Assembly: GCA_013397435.1 (NCBI GenBank)
Contig: VZRG01000165.1
Coordinates: 248,001 to 312,000, forward strand
DNA: 64,000 nucleotides
Source: Erythrocercus mccallii
Taxonomy: Eukaryota > Chordata > Aves > Passeriformes > Dicruridae
Direction: 5' to 3'
Part shown: in pieces, positions 50,501 to 60,680 of the stretch
Layout of the letters: the number at the start of each line of letters is the position of its first letter
Position numbering within the stretch: the stretch's first letter is position 1
The notes under the pieces: generated by a model
Databases searched by the model: none
Told to the model about the DNA's origin: nothing
What the model saw: the letters and a program-made list of their open reading frames with translations, nothing else
Translations under genes and position numbers: made by a program

Positions 50501-53500
50501 ATTGGTGTGCTACAAGAATTTAAATACATGCAAGGAAAAACTTGTCCAGAAAGAAACCCTTCAGCTCATTAAATTTAGCAATTTTGATTCATCCTATACC
50601 CATTCATTCCTCATCACATCTTAAAGATTGAATTTGTCGAGGTCTTCTAGATACTTATGACTTGAGAGAAGAAGTAAACTTGTGTTTATGTGGTTTTGCT
50701 CTGCACTCAAGAATCTTCAGTGTCTATGGCTTTCTAAAGTCATATTGCTTAGAACTGGTACTAGACCACAAGTGAAGTCTTGGTAGCACTAACTAGAGCA
50801 GAAAAACTGTCTTCTGTCTTCTATATCAATATCAATGTCTTCTATATCAATATATTGCAATACCTGTTTAGTTGTTTCGTTTTACCTGACACTTCTAGCA
50901 CAATGGCCAGTAGCAGTTCTGCCAAATTTCTATTTAAAAAGTTACCTTCCTGCTTCATTTTGCATTTGTGCTTTTAATGTCCCCTTTCAAAGTGTGGGAA
51001 TTAACCCATTTATTGGCTTTCTTCAGGTTGATGTTTTGATGCATGTCAAACTCCATTCTTTCAAATCCCAGGTACATCCTTTAGATGGTGAGAAGTCTCC
51101 TATCTTCGTGTTGTTGGCAGAATTTTTAAATTAAGTTTCACCCTTGTGGTCATTAGTCTAGCCAATATCCAGATCAGACCTAACATCAAGACTTTTAAAA
51201 TATTCTTCCAGTTCTGATGGCAAACTCTGATAATATTTAAAGGGTTTTTCAGCTAGGCTTCACACTTAGAACAGGGCTTGCAATAAATGTGTTTTTTTAA
51301 CTTGCCTATAAAATTGGAATTGAAGGCATAATCATCAGAGCCCAATAATGTCACTGCAATTAAGTTTCTGTGCAAGTACATGTATTTGCCAGTATAGTTG
51401 CTCCTGTGTGCCTTATTCAGAAGTTTTCAGAAGGTAATTTTTGGAAAAGTTTATGAGTTGGTAGCTGAATTGGATTTTTGTAATTGGGTGTCACCACTGT
51501 TGTTTCATTTTTCATATATTCCTTAGCTTCAAATTCTCAGATATGGATTCATACTTAAACAAATAACTAAAGTAACTAAATAAAACTGGTATCAAAGTAT
51601 TTTTTAAAAGTTTTACCAATATTCAGTCCCTGTATCCCAAGTGTAGTTCATTTTGTGCATGATGACATTGGAGCTAAATAGCAGAACATAAATTGTTTTA
51701 GTGGACTTTGCTTTACAGAAGAGGGAGCACTAATGGCAGGTGAATGATCCCTTTGTTACATAGACTCTAAGTCTTACAGGGAAAAATATAATTAGCTTCC
51801 TTCAGTGGTCAATAAAAACTTTCCTTTTATCATAGACTTGGATTGTTTTTTCTTTGTTCTTATCCATTAAAACCAGCTGAAAAATGTCATGTATGTCAAT
51901 AAAATCAATATTTCAGCCATGTCAGGAATTTTTATACATTTTTTAAACTGATGATGCTGATTTATTGGTTAGCTTTTTATTTTTTCCTCGAAACATTTTT
52001 GAGACTAGACCTTCACCAGAACATCATACCATCATATAGTTGGGACACAGGTCTGAAAGGCAAATGAGGGTAAGTTTCTTGCTCTGATTCTTACCGAAGA
52101 CCTGCAATAGTCTTCCATTTCTCAGGCAAATCAGACTCATTTGTGGTTGTTGTTTGTTCTTTCTTTACTTTTTCTCCTGATGAATTTTCAGCAACTTCCA
52201 CTTTCCTGATACAGAACAAAAAAACTTGTAAAACTTAAGTTTTGCAGGACAATAAAGCCCTATTACTTCCAGCTCTACTTGAAATAGAAAACTGTTAGGT
52301 CCATTGGCAGGGTACAGTGGATCTAAAAGCACTTTTGGCAAAGGGATGTTTGCTTTTTACCTGAAGGAAAATAACTAGCAAGTCCATTTACTCCAGGGTA
52401 GAGTGTATTTTATGAATGGTTAGATTCAAATCGGTTTGAACCAGACTTCTAGGCTTCCTAGGAGTCTTTTCCCTAAATATTTAATTCCTTCTGCCAGTTA
52501 AAATCCCAGTCTGAAAACTATCTGTAACATGCATAAAATTGTGGCATTCTGTCTTTTCTCTGGTTTTGCCAGTTGTTTTATTGTTGCATTTAGGGAGGAA
52601 AGAGAAGTTCTTCTTCAGTTTGACTGTTTATCTTGTCTAGATTTGTGACTTCAGGTATACTGAAATCTAAACCTGTTGACTTTCTAGGTTATTCTTTACA
52701 ACATTCAATTTTTACCTAACTCAAATATTTCTGCACATACCAGACTATTAAATGCAATCTGCATTTCACCGGACCTACAAATACACTTCTAAAAACCTGT
52801 GTCCAGGGTGCAGAGGGTAAGAACATTTGCTGTCTTCCCTGATAGAAAACTGGGCTACAGTCTCACTTCTCTGCAAGTTTGCTGGTCCAGAGGCGTGACC
52901 ATTTTCAAACACTAGCTGCAGTGTGGCCTTAAAGTAGAGGAAAGTAGCATAGTGGTCTTCAAATGAGCTCTGAGTTCTTGTGTCATGGCATCCTAAGAAA
53001 GTGTCCACTTCAGTCATGAAGATCTAAAGCATAGGCAGCTGGGTAAGGACATTCAGATCACACTCTGGTTTTGTGGGTTTTTCAGTAGTTGTGAAGTAAT
53101 TCTTTCTAACTTTTGCTATTTGCTGACCCTGGTGATAAATCTGCCTTTCTTACATGGAAAACCAGTGATGATTCACTGATAGATGTTAAAATGCTTGGAG
53201 AGGCTTTGCATATTTGTCTAAATTCAGCCAATTCCCGACATGAAAGTGGAAGCTCGCTCCAAAGAGTGTACATGACTTGTCTGTTCCCAGTGGACAGTAT
53301 GTCTTGACTTTTTGTGGGTTTTGGGGTTTTTTTGCTTGCCAGGAATGGGCCCTCATCTGGCAGTAATGGTTTTTTTTAGTTCTGATGTCTGTGCAAATAC
53401 GACACACTTTTAAGACAGTTGTATAAAACCTGGGATGTTGACAAGATGTTTCTGCAGATCACCTTTCATAGGTGATACAAAGGGGAATTGCAGAACTGGT

Positions 53501-56500
53501 GCAGCTGGAACATGATATCACTGAAGAGCTGTAGAAATAGTAGGTCTTTCAGCTGGTTTGTTCTTGAATTTCCTACCTTTTTTCCCATCTAACTGCAGAA
53601 CCCAAAAGAAAATGTGTATCTAAATGATGGGACTGGGTTTGGTTGTATGCTCTGGCATTGCCTTTATCTCAAACTGTAATAAGCCCTGAGTCATGTCATT
53701 TTCCGCTTTTCACCCTTTTGTTTTCTTTGGAGGATGGATCATGCTCATCCATCCTGAACTGCAGGATGGTCCTCAGCCTGTGCCGTCAGGTGATTGGAAT
53801 TGGAGAATCAATTTCTATAGCACCCTTGCAGCCCCAGTCTTCGGGAAGTGGTTATACTAGAAAACTGTTTGGTGCAGCTGCTTGCTATCCAGAAAGAGAA
53901 GAGTTTGGATGAGGTTGTGTGGTTTTGAACTCACTCAAGAACTCAACCAGACAGATGTGCTGCAGTTAGTGGTCACTGATGTGTAAAATAAAATCCTAAC
54001 GCTGAATTTGCAGAACTGATCAGTAAGAAGAGAAGAAAGAAACAACTGAAAAATTTCTTCAACTTCCCAAACAGTTTCTAAATGGACTTATTCAGAAGCT
54101 GTCGTAGTTTAACCCCAGGCAGCAACTAAGCTCCACACAGCCTCTCATTCACTCCCCTCTGGGGTAGAGAAGCAGAGAAGTAAAAGTGAAAAAACACATG
54201 GGTTGAGATAAAGACAGTTAAGTAGGGAAAGAAGAGCTGTGCACAAGCAAAGCAAACCAAGAAGTTCATTCACCACTTCCCACAGACAGACAGGTATTCA
54301 GACATCTCCAGGAAAGTGGGTCTCCATCTGAGCCTAACAGTGACTTCAGAAAACTTCAGAAAACAAACACTCAGCATATCCCACTTTTACTTCTTTTCCC
54401 AGCTTTTTATTCTGAGCATAATGAGTTAATGGTCTGGAATATCCCTTTGGTGTGTTGGGATCAGCTGCCCCAGCTGTGTCCTTCCCCAGCTTCTTGTGTA
54501 CCCCCAGCCTCCTCACTGGTTGGTTGAGAGGCAGAAGATGCCTTGACTCTGTTGTAAGCACTGCACAGAAGTATCAAAAACATCCCTGTGTTATCAGCAT
54601 TGTTTCCATCACGTATCCAAAACATAGTCCTATAGTAGCTACTGTGAAGAAAAGTAACTATCCCAGATAAAAGCAGGATAGGAGTACTCAAACATAACTG
54701 AGGGAGCAGGAATAATGCAGAGGAGGGTGATTCCAGCAATGTTAGTTCTTCTTGCTCACTGTAGGTGAGAGATGACTGCAGCTTTCTGATTGACATCAAG
54801 TTAAAATCATGCTGGGACAAGAAAAGGGACTCTGAGCAAAGGTCCTGAAATACAAGCTTGAAATGTTCATCTAGATAGCCAGTGTCACTTCAGACACTGT
54901 AACATATCACTACACGTTCCTGGCGCTGGTAGCTGGGATACAGGGTCTGTAGATTCAGCCTTCCAGAGTGATACCTGATGGCCCACAGCCATGTAAAAGT
55001 CTTTAGGTGATGTAAAATATTGTTAGGTATCTGTGTTGAAGGATCCAAATCCCACCTGAAATGTGTTCTTGTTCACTTTATGAGGGATGATTTGTTTTTC
55101 TGGGCTTGCAGTTCTCTATAAGAAGGATGTACTTGAAATGCAGTGAGATCCAAAGTCGTAGTTTCAGTGATACAACTAAAGAACAAGGCCCTAACACTCA
55201 AAAGTCTCCCTGTGTGAGGATATGGCTTTCCTTTTGGTATATGTGTGCTCTTTACCACATGTATACTAAATACCTTAACTTCTACTGAAGAATTCACCAC
55301 CTTGTTACCAAGTGTGTAATAATACAAATACTTCAGGAAATATCATTTATCTAGCTTGTCAGGTGAAATTTAAATTTATTTTCATGTAACTGTATTGCAT
55401 TCTGTTGTTATTATCATAAGACCATAATTTTTTGGCTGTAGCATGGTGTACTGTACATCTGAAGGGAAGAAAAGAAAAAGCCCTTCTGAGTGGTTTGGTT
55501 TGGGGAGATGGGGAGGGTTCTGGTTTCTTTAACCAAAATATGAATGTTTTCAAACTCTCTTCTGACTTGCTAGATCAGTCACTAAAGTACCTATATCTGC
55601 AGTAATTGGCTGTCTTAAAAAACTATGTCTTTGAAAATTTGGGAAATAATGCATGCAAGTCTTAAAGCAGAAAAGAAAGTAACTACTGTTTTAATGCCTA
55701 ACTGCAGAAGTAACTGTAGGCAGCTTGTCATATGTTGCATTTCTGAAAACCAAAATTCCCAAGCACATCCCTCTGCAACAATTAACATATTAGTGATGCT
55801 ATTTGCCTTTGAACAACATACTGTATTTTTTTAACCTGAGGACACTTGTTATAAAAGTTACACTTGAGAATACAGTGCTTCCTCATAAGCAAATCTCAGG
55901 CTGTCACTAATGCTATTTGCATTAAATAAACATATTACACCATTCTTCCATTAAAAAGGAATTACCAGGTATGCATATGAATGTAAACATGTTTTAATTT
56001 TTATGTCAGCATGTCTGTTACAGGAGACTTCAGAAAATCTTGCTTGTTTTACAGAAGCATTTTTCCCTTTCTCTCACTTGGCTATTCAGCTAAATTGTGT
56101 TTTGCATTATCTTTCTATCTTTTATTAAGGAGTGTAGGGTTTGCTCCTGTAAGATTGTGTGAATAAGTCTGTTAGAGAAAGGCAAAATAAGTACTTTTGG
56201 ATCACCTTAGAAAGTGGGAAAGCTCTTGCTTGGACCCTGCTTTACTACAGTGGCTCCTTCCATATCTTAAACCAAAATCAATGTTCCTTTAACTAAAGGG
56301 GGAAAGAAGCCAAAATGTGTTGTATATAAGGATGCTTATTTCATGTAATTCCCTTCCCCTGAAAATATAAGGGAAACATTCTTGAGCTGTGATTCTGCTT
56401 TTACCTAGTTTTTCATAGGGGAGAGAGAAAGTCTTCTGTGCTTTTCTTCCTATTTCCCTCTTGCATGCAGCTAGAAATGAACCAACTGCTATAAGCAGTT

Positions 56501-59500
56501 GGGAAAACTTGTTTTCCAGAGAGTAAGCAAATGAAAAATGGTCTACTTTTTTTATGAAGGCGACGATAACTGGGTAGAGGTACTGTGGAGGTGAAGGGGT
56601 TTTTGCCTCCATGGAGTTGCAGTCCAGTTAGCTTCTTTTGGGGAAGAAAGAAATCTTACTAAATATAAAACTTCTACATTGCCATTTCTTGACTACAAGG
56701 AACTGAGTGGCACTCACCAAAGCTGTGTGAAATTAGACTGATCTAATGTAAAAAGTGGTCTGCTAACTGTGACAGAAGTGACTTAGACTGTTATGTAAAT
56801 CTTATCCATCACTGAACCATCTACACCAAAGTCTTCAGAGTTCTTTAAGTATGCAGAGCAGTTGAACAGTGAAATACATCAGTAGATCTGGTCACTCCTG
56901 ACCAATTTTTAGGGGTTTATGATAGCCCTTATTGCTTTCCCCAGCTGTCCATTTAATTGTATTGCAGTTGTCAGCATACAGTAGCTTCCTGCTGCTTCAG
57001 GCTCACAACTTGAAGAAGCAGAATATGGTTTGATTGTTTGCTGGAAATGCATGCATGGATCCATGACTGTTTTGCCAGCATAGTTGCAGCCCACAGATAC
57101 ACCACCTTCAGATTTCACTGATCCACGGGTTGCAGTGGGAGCATTTTGTGAAGAGGTGAGCTGATAGAATGGGGAAAATGGAATGTAAATTCAGTGGGAC
57201 TCTAAGGGAGGGACAGGCAGACAACAAAAGAAAAACAGAAATTTCAGGAAGTGTTTGTGCTGGAAGAGTAAACATAAACCTGTGCTGTAACATGGAGCTG
57301 CAAGATGGAAAACGGAAGTTCAGTGTAAGCCCACATACAGAATTGTTCTTTCTTTGTGATGTAAAACCTTACTTGTCAAAGTTGTAGGGTGGCTGCAGGT
57401 CCTTCCCTCCTTTCTAATAATATCAGAACTTTGGGGTTTTTTTCTGTAAATTGAAAGCCTTGGATGGAGCAGGGAGTTCCCTGGTGCTCACCTGTCAGTG
57501 ACATGTTAGAATTAGTCAGGGCATATAGCTGAAACCTTCACCTGCCCTCTGGGGAAGGTCAGTCTTGAAAGCTGGTGGAGGATGAGGGGAAGGTGAGTCC
57601 ATGTCTTGGCAGTTGAAAATGCGCTTAAGCTGGAAACCCCACGAGCACACAACTTTCACAAACCACAAGCAGCAGGTTTTTGTGTTAGAGTCAAGATAGA
57701 AATCAGATTGTTCTGGTTGTAAAGCTCAGAAAAACAAGTAACTTAAAGTAAGTGGATATACCATCCACAGGATGGGTGAGGAAAACCTGTATATCTAACA
57801 GGAACATAATTGAAATGTTCTATATGAGTATTTAAACGACCTCAAAGGACTAATGCAATTTCGGCATTTCATATCAGCATTTTGTTTTTGACAAGGTGAC
57901 ATTGTGAAAGAAATGTATTGTAAAACGCTGCTGTACTGTAGGAAAATGATTGAATGTAAATATTTCAAGATGTGGACCACTGTTCAAATGTTATCATAAA
58001 TCTTTGCCATTGTTTTAGGGGATAATTCTTCATGCATATTTGAGTTGAATTGATAGAACCAGCCCCTGGAAGGGTAATCTGCTTGTTATTGCCTTGCTAC
58101 CACTAATACCTTAATTTTGTCTTTTCATGTATCACCTCCACCTGTATGTTATTTGTGATGATCTCAGTATTTTTTTTTTCATAACTAGCACAGAGAAGTT
58201 CTGACTTTTGTTTTCAAATTAACAGAGTGTTTAATGGTTTCATTCTGTCTTGAAATGAGCTTGTGCATTGCACAAGAATGTCTTTTTCCAGCTTAACTTT
58301 TTCTTTTTTACTTATTGCAGGTTTGCTAGGTTTACAGTAGCTGCACTTCATTCCAAAGTCGAACAAAGTGAACGTGAAATGAACCGTCTGAAAAAGGCAC
58401 TGGAAAGAAGTGATAAATACATAGAAGAAATAGAGAGTCAGCTTTTACAGCTGAAAAAGGCAGGCAAAGGAAGCCAGACAGTGGGTGCTATTAGTGAGAG
58501 AGTGCTTTCCACAGATTGTGAAGGAGGTGAGAGCAGTGAAGATACAACATGTTTGAAAACCCAAGCTGAGGAGCAAAAGGCTTTGAATACCAGCCAAAGT
58601 CCTGACAGTCTTGAGCAGCTGACAAGTGGTGGAGCTTGTTTAAGCTCTTCTGGTCAAGATGGTTTGAACAGCTCAAATTGCCAGTGTGCCCCAAAGAAGG
58701 AACTATTTCCAGGATGTCACAGGGTTCTCCTGGATGAAAATAGTACAAATATGGATGCCTGCTTAGAAGACCAGTGGAATAAAATTGAGGAATGTACCCA
58801 ATACAAAGATGAAGAACTTTATGATCTTCCACCACCGTGCACTCCTTTTCTGTCGCTCAGTCGCCTTCAACTGAACACTCCTGATGGAAAAGAAAATGTG
58901 AGAAAGCCATCAACATTCCTGAGAAAACTGAAATTTGAACAGTTTCATGACACATTAGATGGTTGCAACAAAGATCCTTCTGAGCACAGCACAAGCAGCT
59001 GCAATAGAGAAAAGAAGCTAAACTGTTTTACTGCAGGAAAATCAGAGGTTTGGGGCACCTGCCCAACAAATTTTGCTGAGAACTTAGATTTTGATGGATC
59101 AGAGCAAAATTCGATAGCTGGTCCATCAGATGAGACAACAGCAAAGTCCAGTGATAAAACAAGTTCTTGCTTACCTAAGAGGCTGCATACACTCTGCTCT
59201 TCCGAAATGAACCGCACAAGAACCTCCAGTGAGGCCTCAATGGATGCTGCCTACCTCGATAAAATTTCTGAGTTGGACTCAATGATGTCCGAGTCAGACA
59301 ACAGCAAGAGTCCGTGCTATAATTTCAAATCCTCTGATCTTGATGGTCCTTCAAAGTCAACAGAGTGTGCTAAACTTCTGAATGGAACAGAGAAGAGTCT
59401 GGAAGAGATGAATGAGGAGCAGAGTGTGAAGTGTCCAGAGACAAGCGATCTGGTAGCTGACAGAACTGGCTGGAAACCTGCTATGTTTTCCAACCTCTCC

Positions 59501-59824
59501 CCATCTGACATAGATATGAATGACCACTTTCCACTGTTTACAGGCCAAAATGTAGTGGCTAATGATGACAAACCTCCGAACTCTTTATTTCAAAGGGACT
59601 TTTCCCCAAATGTACTGTTCAGTAACTCACAAAGGTTGTTTGAGGAACAGAAATTTGGTTCATGTTTTTTAAAGATGTCATCTGATCTGCAAAGTCAGAT
59701 TAATCCTCCATGGGTGTCTTCCTTTACAGCTGAAAGGAAAAATAAAAATGTCAGTCAGTCAACCAAGAGGAAAATTCAAAACAGCCTTTCCAGTGCTAGT
59801 CCGTCAAAAACCACCAAAAACTGA
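38206..59824 (+). CDS. OBI1: OBI1 (RNF219) RING-type E3 ubiquitin ligase, complete six-exon CDS
   Basis: The CDS joins 38206-38277, 42809-42944, 43923-44014, 45662-45910, 48866-48954 and 58321-59824 (2142 nt, 713 aa; human protein about 726 aa). Residues 18-55 form a C3HC4 RING (C18, C21, C31, H35, C38, C41, C52, C55). Residues about 85-125, 160-207 and 222-260 are heptad-rich and probably coiled coil. Residues 265-713 are Ser/Asp/Glu-rich and probably disordered, ending near a basic patch (KRK, 695-697). Known for the family: OBI1 binds the origin recognition complex, multi-monoubiquitylates ORC3 and ORC5 and promotes origin firing in the nucleus; RNF219 also associates with CCR4-NOT and affects deadenylation. 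The start was chosen for its Kozak context (ccgccATGG) and match to the family N-terminus (TLSLTLPITCHICLGK). All five introns are GT-AG and phases agree. No frameshift or missing RING ligand is seen, so the gene looks intact. Confidence 0.97.
38278..42808 (+). other. OBI1: OBI1 intron 1
   Basis: This 4.5-kb GT-AG intron leaves the CpG island within its first 300 bases and then becomes AT-rich. It contains T-runs (around 41169-41187 and 42772-42787) and an A-run (41316-41327). I see no coding sequence or recognisable mobile element. A TATA-like GTATAAAACCCC occurs near 40838 without supporting context. Confidence 0.85.
42809..42944 (+). CDS. OBI1: OBI1 coding exon 2 (aa 25-70, rest of RING)
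   Basis: The acceptor follows a T-rich tract and ends AAAAG|GTC; the donor is ATAG|GTAAGG. The exon is 136 nt, leaving one base that completes Gly70 with exon 3. It encodes RING ligands C31, H35, C38, C41, C52 and C55 and the conserved stretch ITPENPCKEIIGG. Confidence 0.96.
42945..45661 (+). other. OBI1: OBI1 introns 2 and 3 (42945-43922 and 44015-45661)
   Basis: These are two short GT-AG introns of 978 and 1647 bases flanking coding exon 3. They are ordinary AT-rich sequence with A and T runs; no repeat family or additional exon is recognised. Confidence 0.8.
43923..44014 (+). CDS. OBI1: OBI1 coding exon 3 (aa 70-100)
   Basis: The acceptor is TTTAG|GAGG and the donor GAG|GTAAGG; the exon is 92 nt and ends in phase 0. 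It encodes TSESDPIFSP and the start of the first helical segment (KHLRKTRLELLHKEYE). Confidence 0.95.
45662..45910 (+). CDS. OBI1: OBI1 coding exon 4 (aa 101-183, coiled coil)
   Basis: The acceptor is TTTAG|GAT and the donor GAG|GTAATA; the exon is 249 nt, phase 0 to phase 0. It encodes the helical run beginning DEIESLQKEVEDL, a Ser/Thr-rich break, then a second helical run (EEWSKKLKTANDMCEKL). Because it is a whole number of codons, skipping it would keep the frame. Confidence 0.95.
45911..48865 (+). other. OBI1: OBI1 intron 4
   Basis: A 2955-base GT-AG intron. Apart from a short minus-oriented CR1 tail at 46965-47015, nothing is recognisable. Confidence 0.8.
46965..47015 (-). mobile_element. 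CR1 LINE 3'-end fragment in OBI1 intron 4
   Basis: TCATAGAATCATTTAGGTTG followed by a gaaaagacc-ttaagat-like stretch is the reverse complement of the avian CR1 3' terminus. Similarity stops after about 50 bases, so only the extreme 3' end remains (strong 5' truncation). Confidence 0.75.
48866..48954 (+). CDS. OBI1: OBI1 coding exon 5 (aa 184-213)
   Basis: The acceptor is a strong polypyrimidine tract ending CTTAG|GCA and the donor AAAA|GTATGT. The exon is 89 nt, leaving two bases that complete Lys213 with exon 6. It continues the coiled coil (NKKLSVENNSLLRENLRL). Confidence 0.95.
50816..50857. repeat. 21-bp near-exact tandem duplication in OBI1 intron 5
   Basis: GTCTTCTATATCAATAT is shared by two adjacent 21-bp units; they differ only in the last four bases. 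Confidence 0.88.
54100..54680 (+). mobile_element. Avian ERV solo LTR-like insertion in OBI1 intron 5
   Basis: The segment opens with TGTCGTAGTTTAACCCC and continues with GGGTTGAGATAAAGACAG, GGAATATCCCTTTGG and CCAGCTTCTTGTGTACCCCC, ending near AAAGCAGGATA. This order matches a bird ERV LTR that I recognise by memory; the family name was not checked. There is no internal gag/pol sequence, so it is a solo LTR or fragment. The ends are diverged (TG at the start, imperfect CA at the end) and no target-site duplication is evident, which suggests an old insertion. It lies in the sense orientation of the host gene. Confidence 0.75.
58321..59824 (+). CDS. OBI1: OBI1 coding exon 6, large terminal exon (aa 213-713)
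   Basis: The acceptor is TTATTGCAG|GTTT after a T-rich tract; the stop is TGA at 59822-59824. The exon encodes the third helical segment (FTVAALHSKVEQSEREMNRL) and then about 450 residues of low-complexity Ser/acidic sequence. Visible motifs are DLPPPCTPF at 381-389, NTPDGKEN at 398-405 and the C-terminal KRK at 695-697. Opposite-strand open frames here (such as 58491-58835) are shadows. Confidence 0.96.
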
Positions 59825-60680
59825 TTCAGCTTGAAAATCAAACGAGACTCAAAGTTGTAAACCTGCAAATGTTTAATATTTACAGGTGAACTTAATTTTT
59901 AATGACTTCCATGCAATCTGATCCTGTCGTTCTTGACTATGTGAAAAACTGAACATTTGCCTGCCCATTGCAAGCTCTTTCCCAAGGAAGAACCATTCCA
60001 GATTGTTTTCTTTGACTGGGCATTTTATTTACCTGCGGGCTTGGGAGTGTTTGATCTCTTTAAGTTTTCAGATTACGTGTTCTTCCGATTGTGAGCACAG
60101 CTAATGGCTCCTTGACAGTTCTAAGTGGTCTTGTCAAATTAGTCATTTATGTAAGAATTAGTTTTAAGGGTTACATTTCCCATTCCTAAAGATTACATTT
60201 TGTGCATGTAAGGCAGCTACTGGTCATATATCCTATGGATTCATGAAATCGCTATAAATTAATGTCAGTTTTGCTATAAAACTTGCCTCCAAGAGGAAAT
60301 GTTCCGGCTTAGACTGTTTCATAGATGTTTCACTGTACTGTACTGAAACTCTTGTTTTAAGTGGGTGTAAGGTAGCAGCCCCTTTTTTTTCAGGGTCACA
60401 GCACTTCAGTTTGAAAGCATCACTTAAGAAACCATCACTTTTAACACTGCAATTATGGCTTGTCTCTTTTTGAAGTTAAGCACAATTTTTAATTTAGTTC
60501 CCAAAAATCATTGTTATTCTAAATGTGTTTAGTATGCCTGTATAGACCATAAAAATGGGTTTGTATGCTAATGATTTGTTTACCTAATGTGCACTGAACA
60601 TCTTACATTAATACTGTACCATTTTACATTAATACTGCATGCTTTTCTATGTGAATTGAATAAAACATGTTATAAGCACT
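59825..60680 (+). other. OBI1: OBI1 3'UTR, proximal form
   Basis: This is the untranslated sequence from the TGA to the first canonical AATAAA (60659-60664), which is followed by a T/G-rich stretch suitable as a cleavage downstream element. It is AT-rich, with several ATTTA-like and TGTA motifs. A short internal duplication of TTACATTAATACTG occurs at about 60603-60638. Confidence 0.75.
60659..60664 (+). terminator. OBI1: Proximal polyadenylation signal AATAAA of OBI1
   Basis: A canonical AATAAA hexamer lies about 835 bases after the stop codon, in GAATTGAATAAAACATG, with T/G-rich sequence 30-45 bases downstream. It is the first AATAAA after the stop and the best proximal candidate. Confidence 0.65.

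Larger units (their letters stand above)
48955..58320 (+). other. OBI1: OBI1 intron 5 (9.4 kb)
   Basis: This is the largest intron, GT-AG. It contains a solo-LTR-like insertion (54100-54680), a 21-bp imperfect tandem duplication (50816-50857) and otherwise AT-rich unique-looking sequence. No extra exon is supported: joining exon 5 to exon 6 gives an unbroken frame matching the family. Confidence 0.85.

Noticed and set aside
58491..58835. Minus-strand open frames opposite OBI1 exon 6
   Set aside because: Shadows of the coding strand of a well-supported exon.
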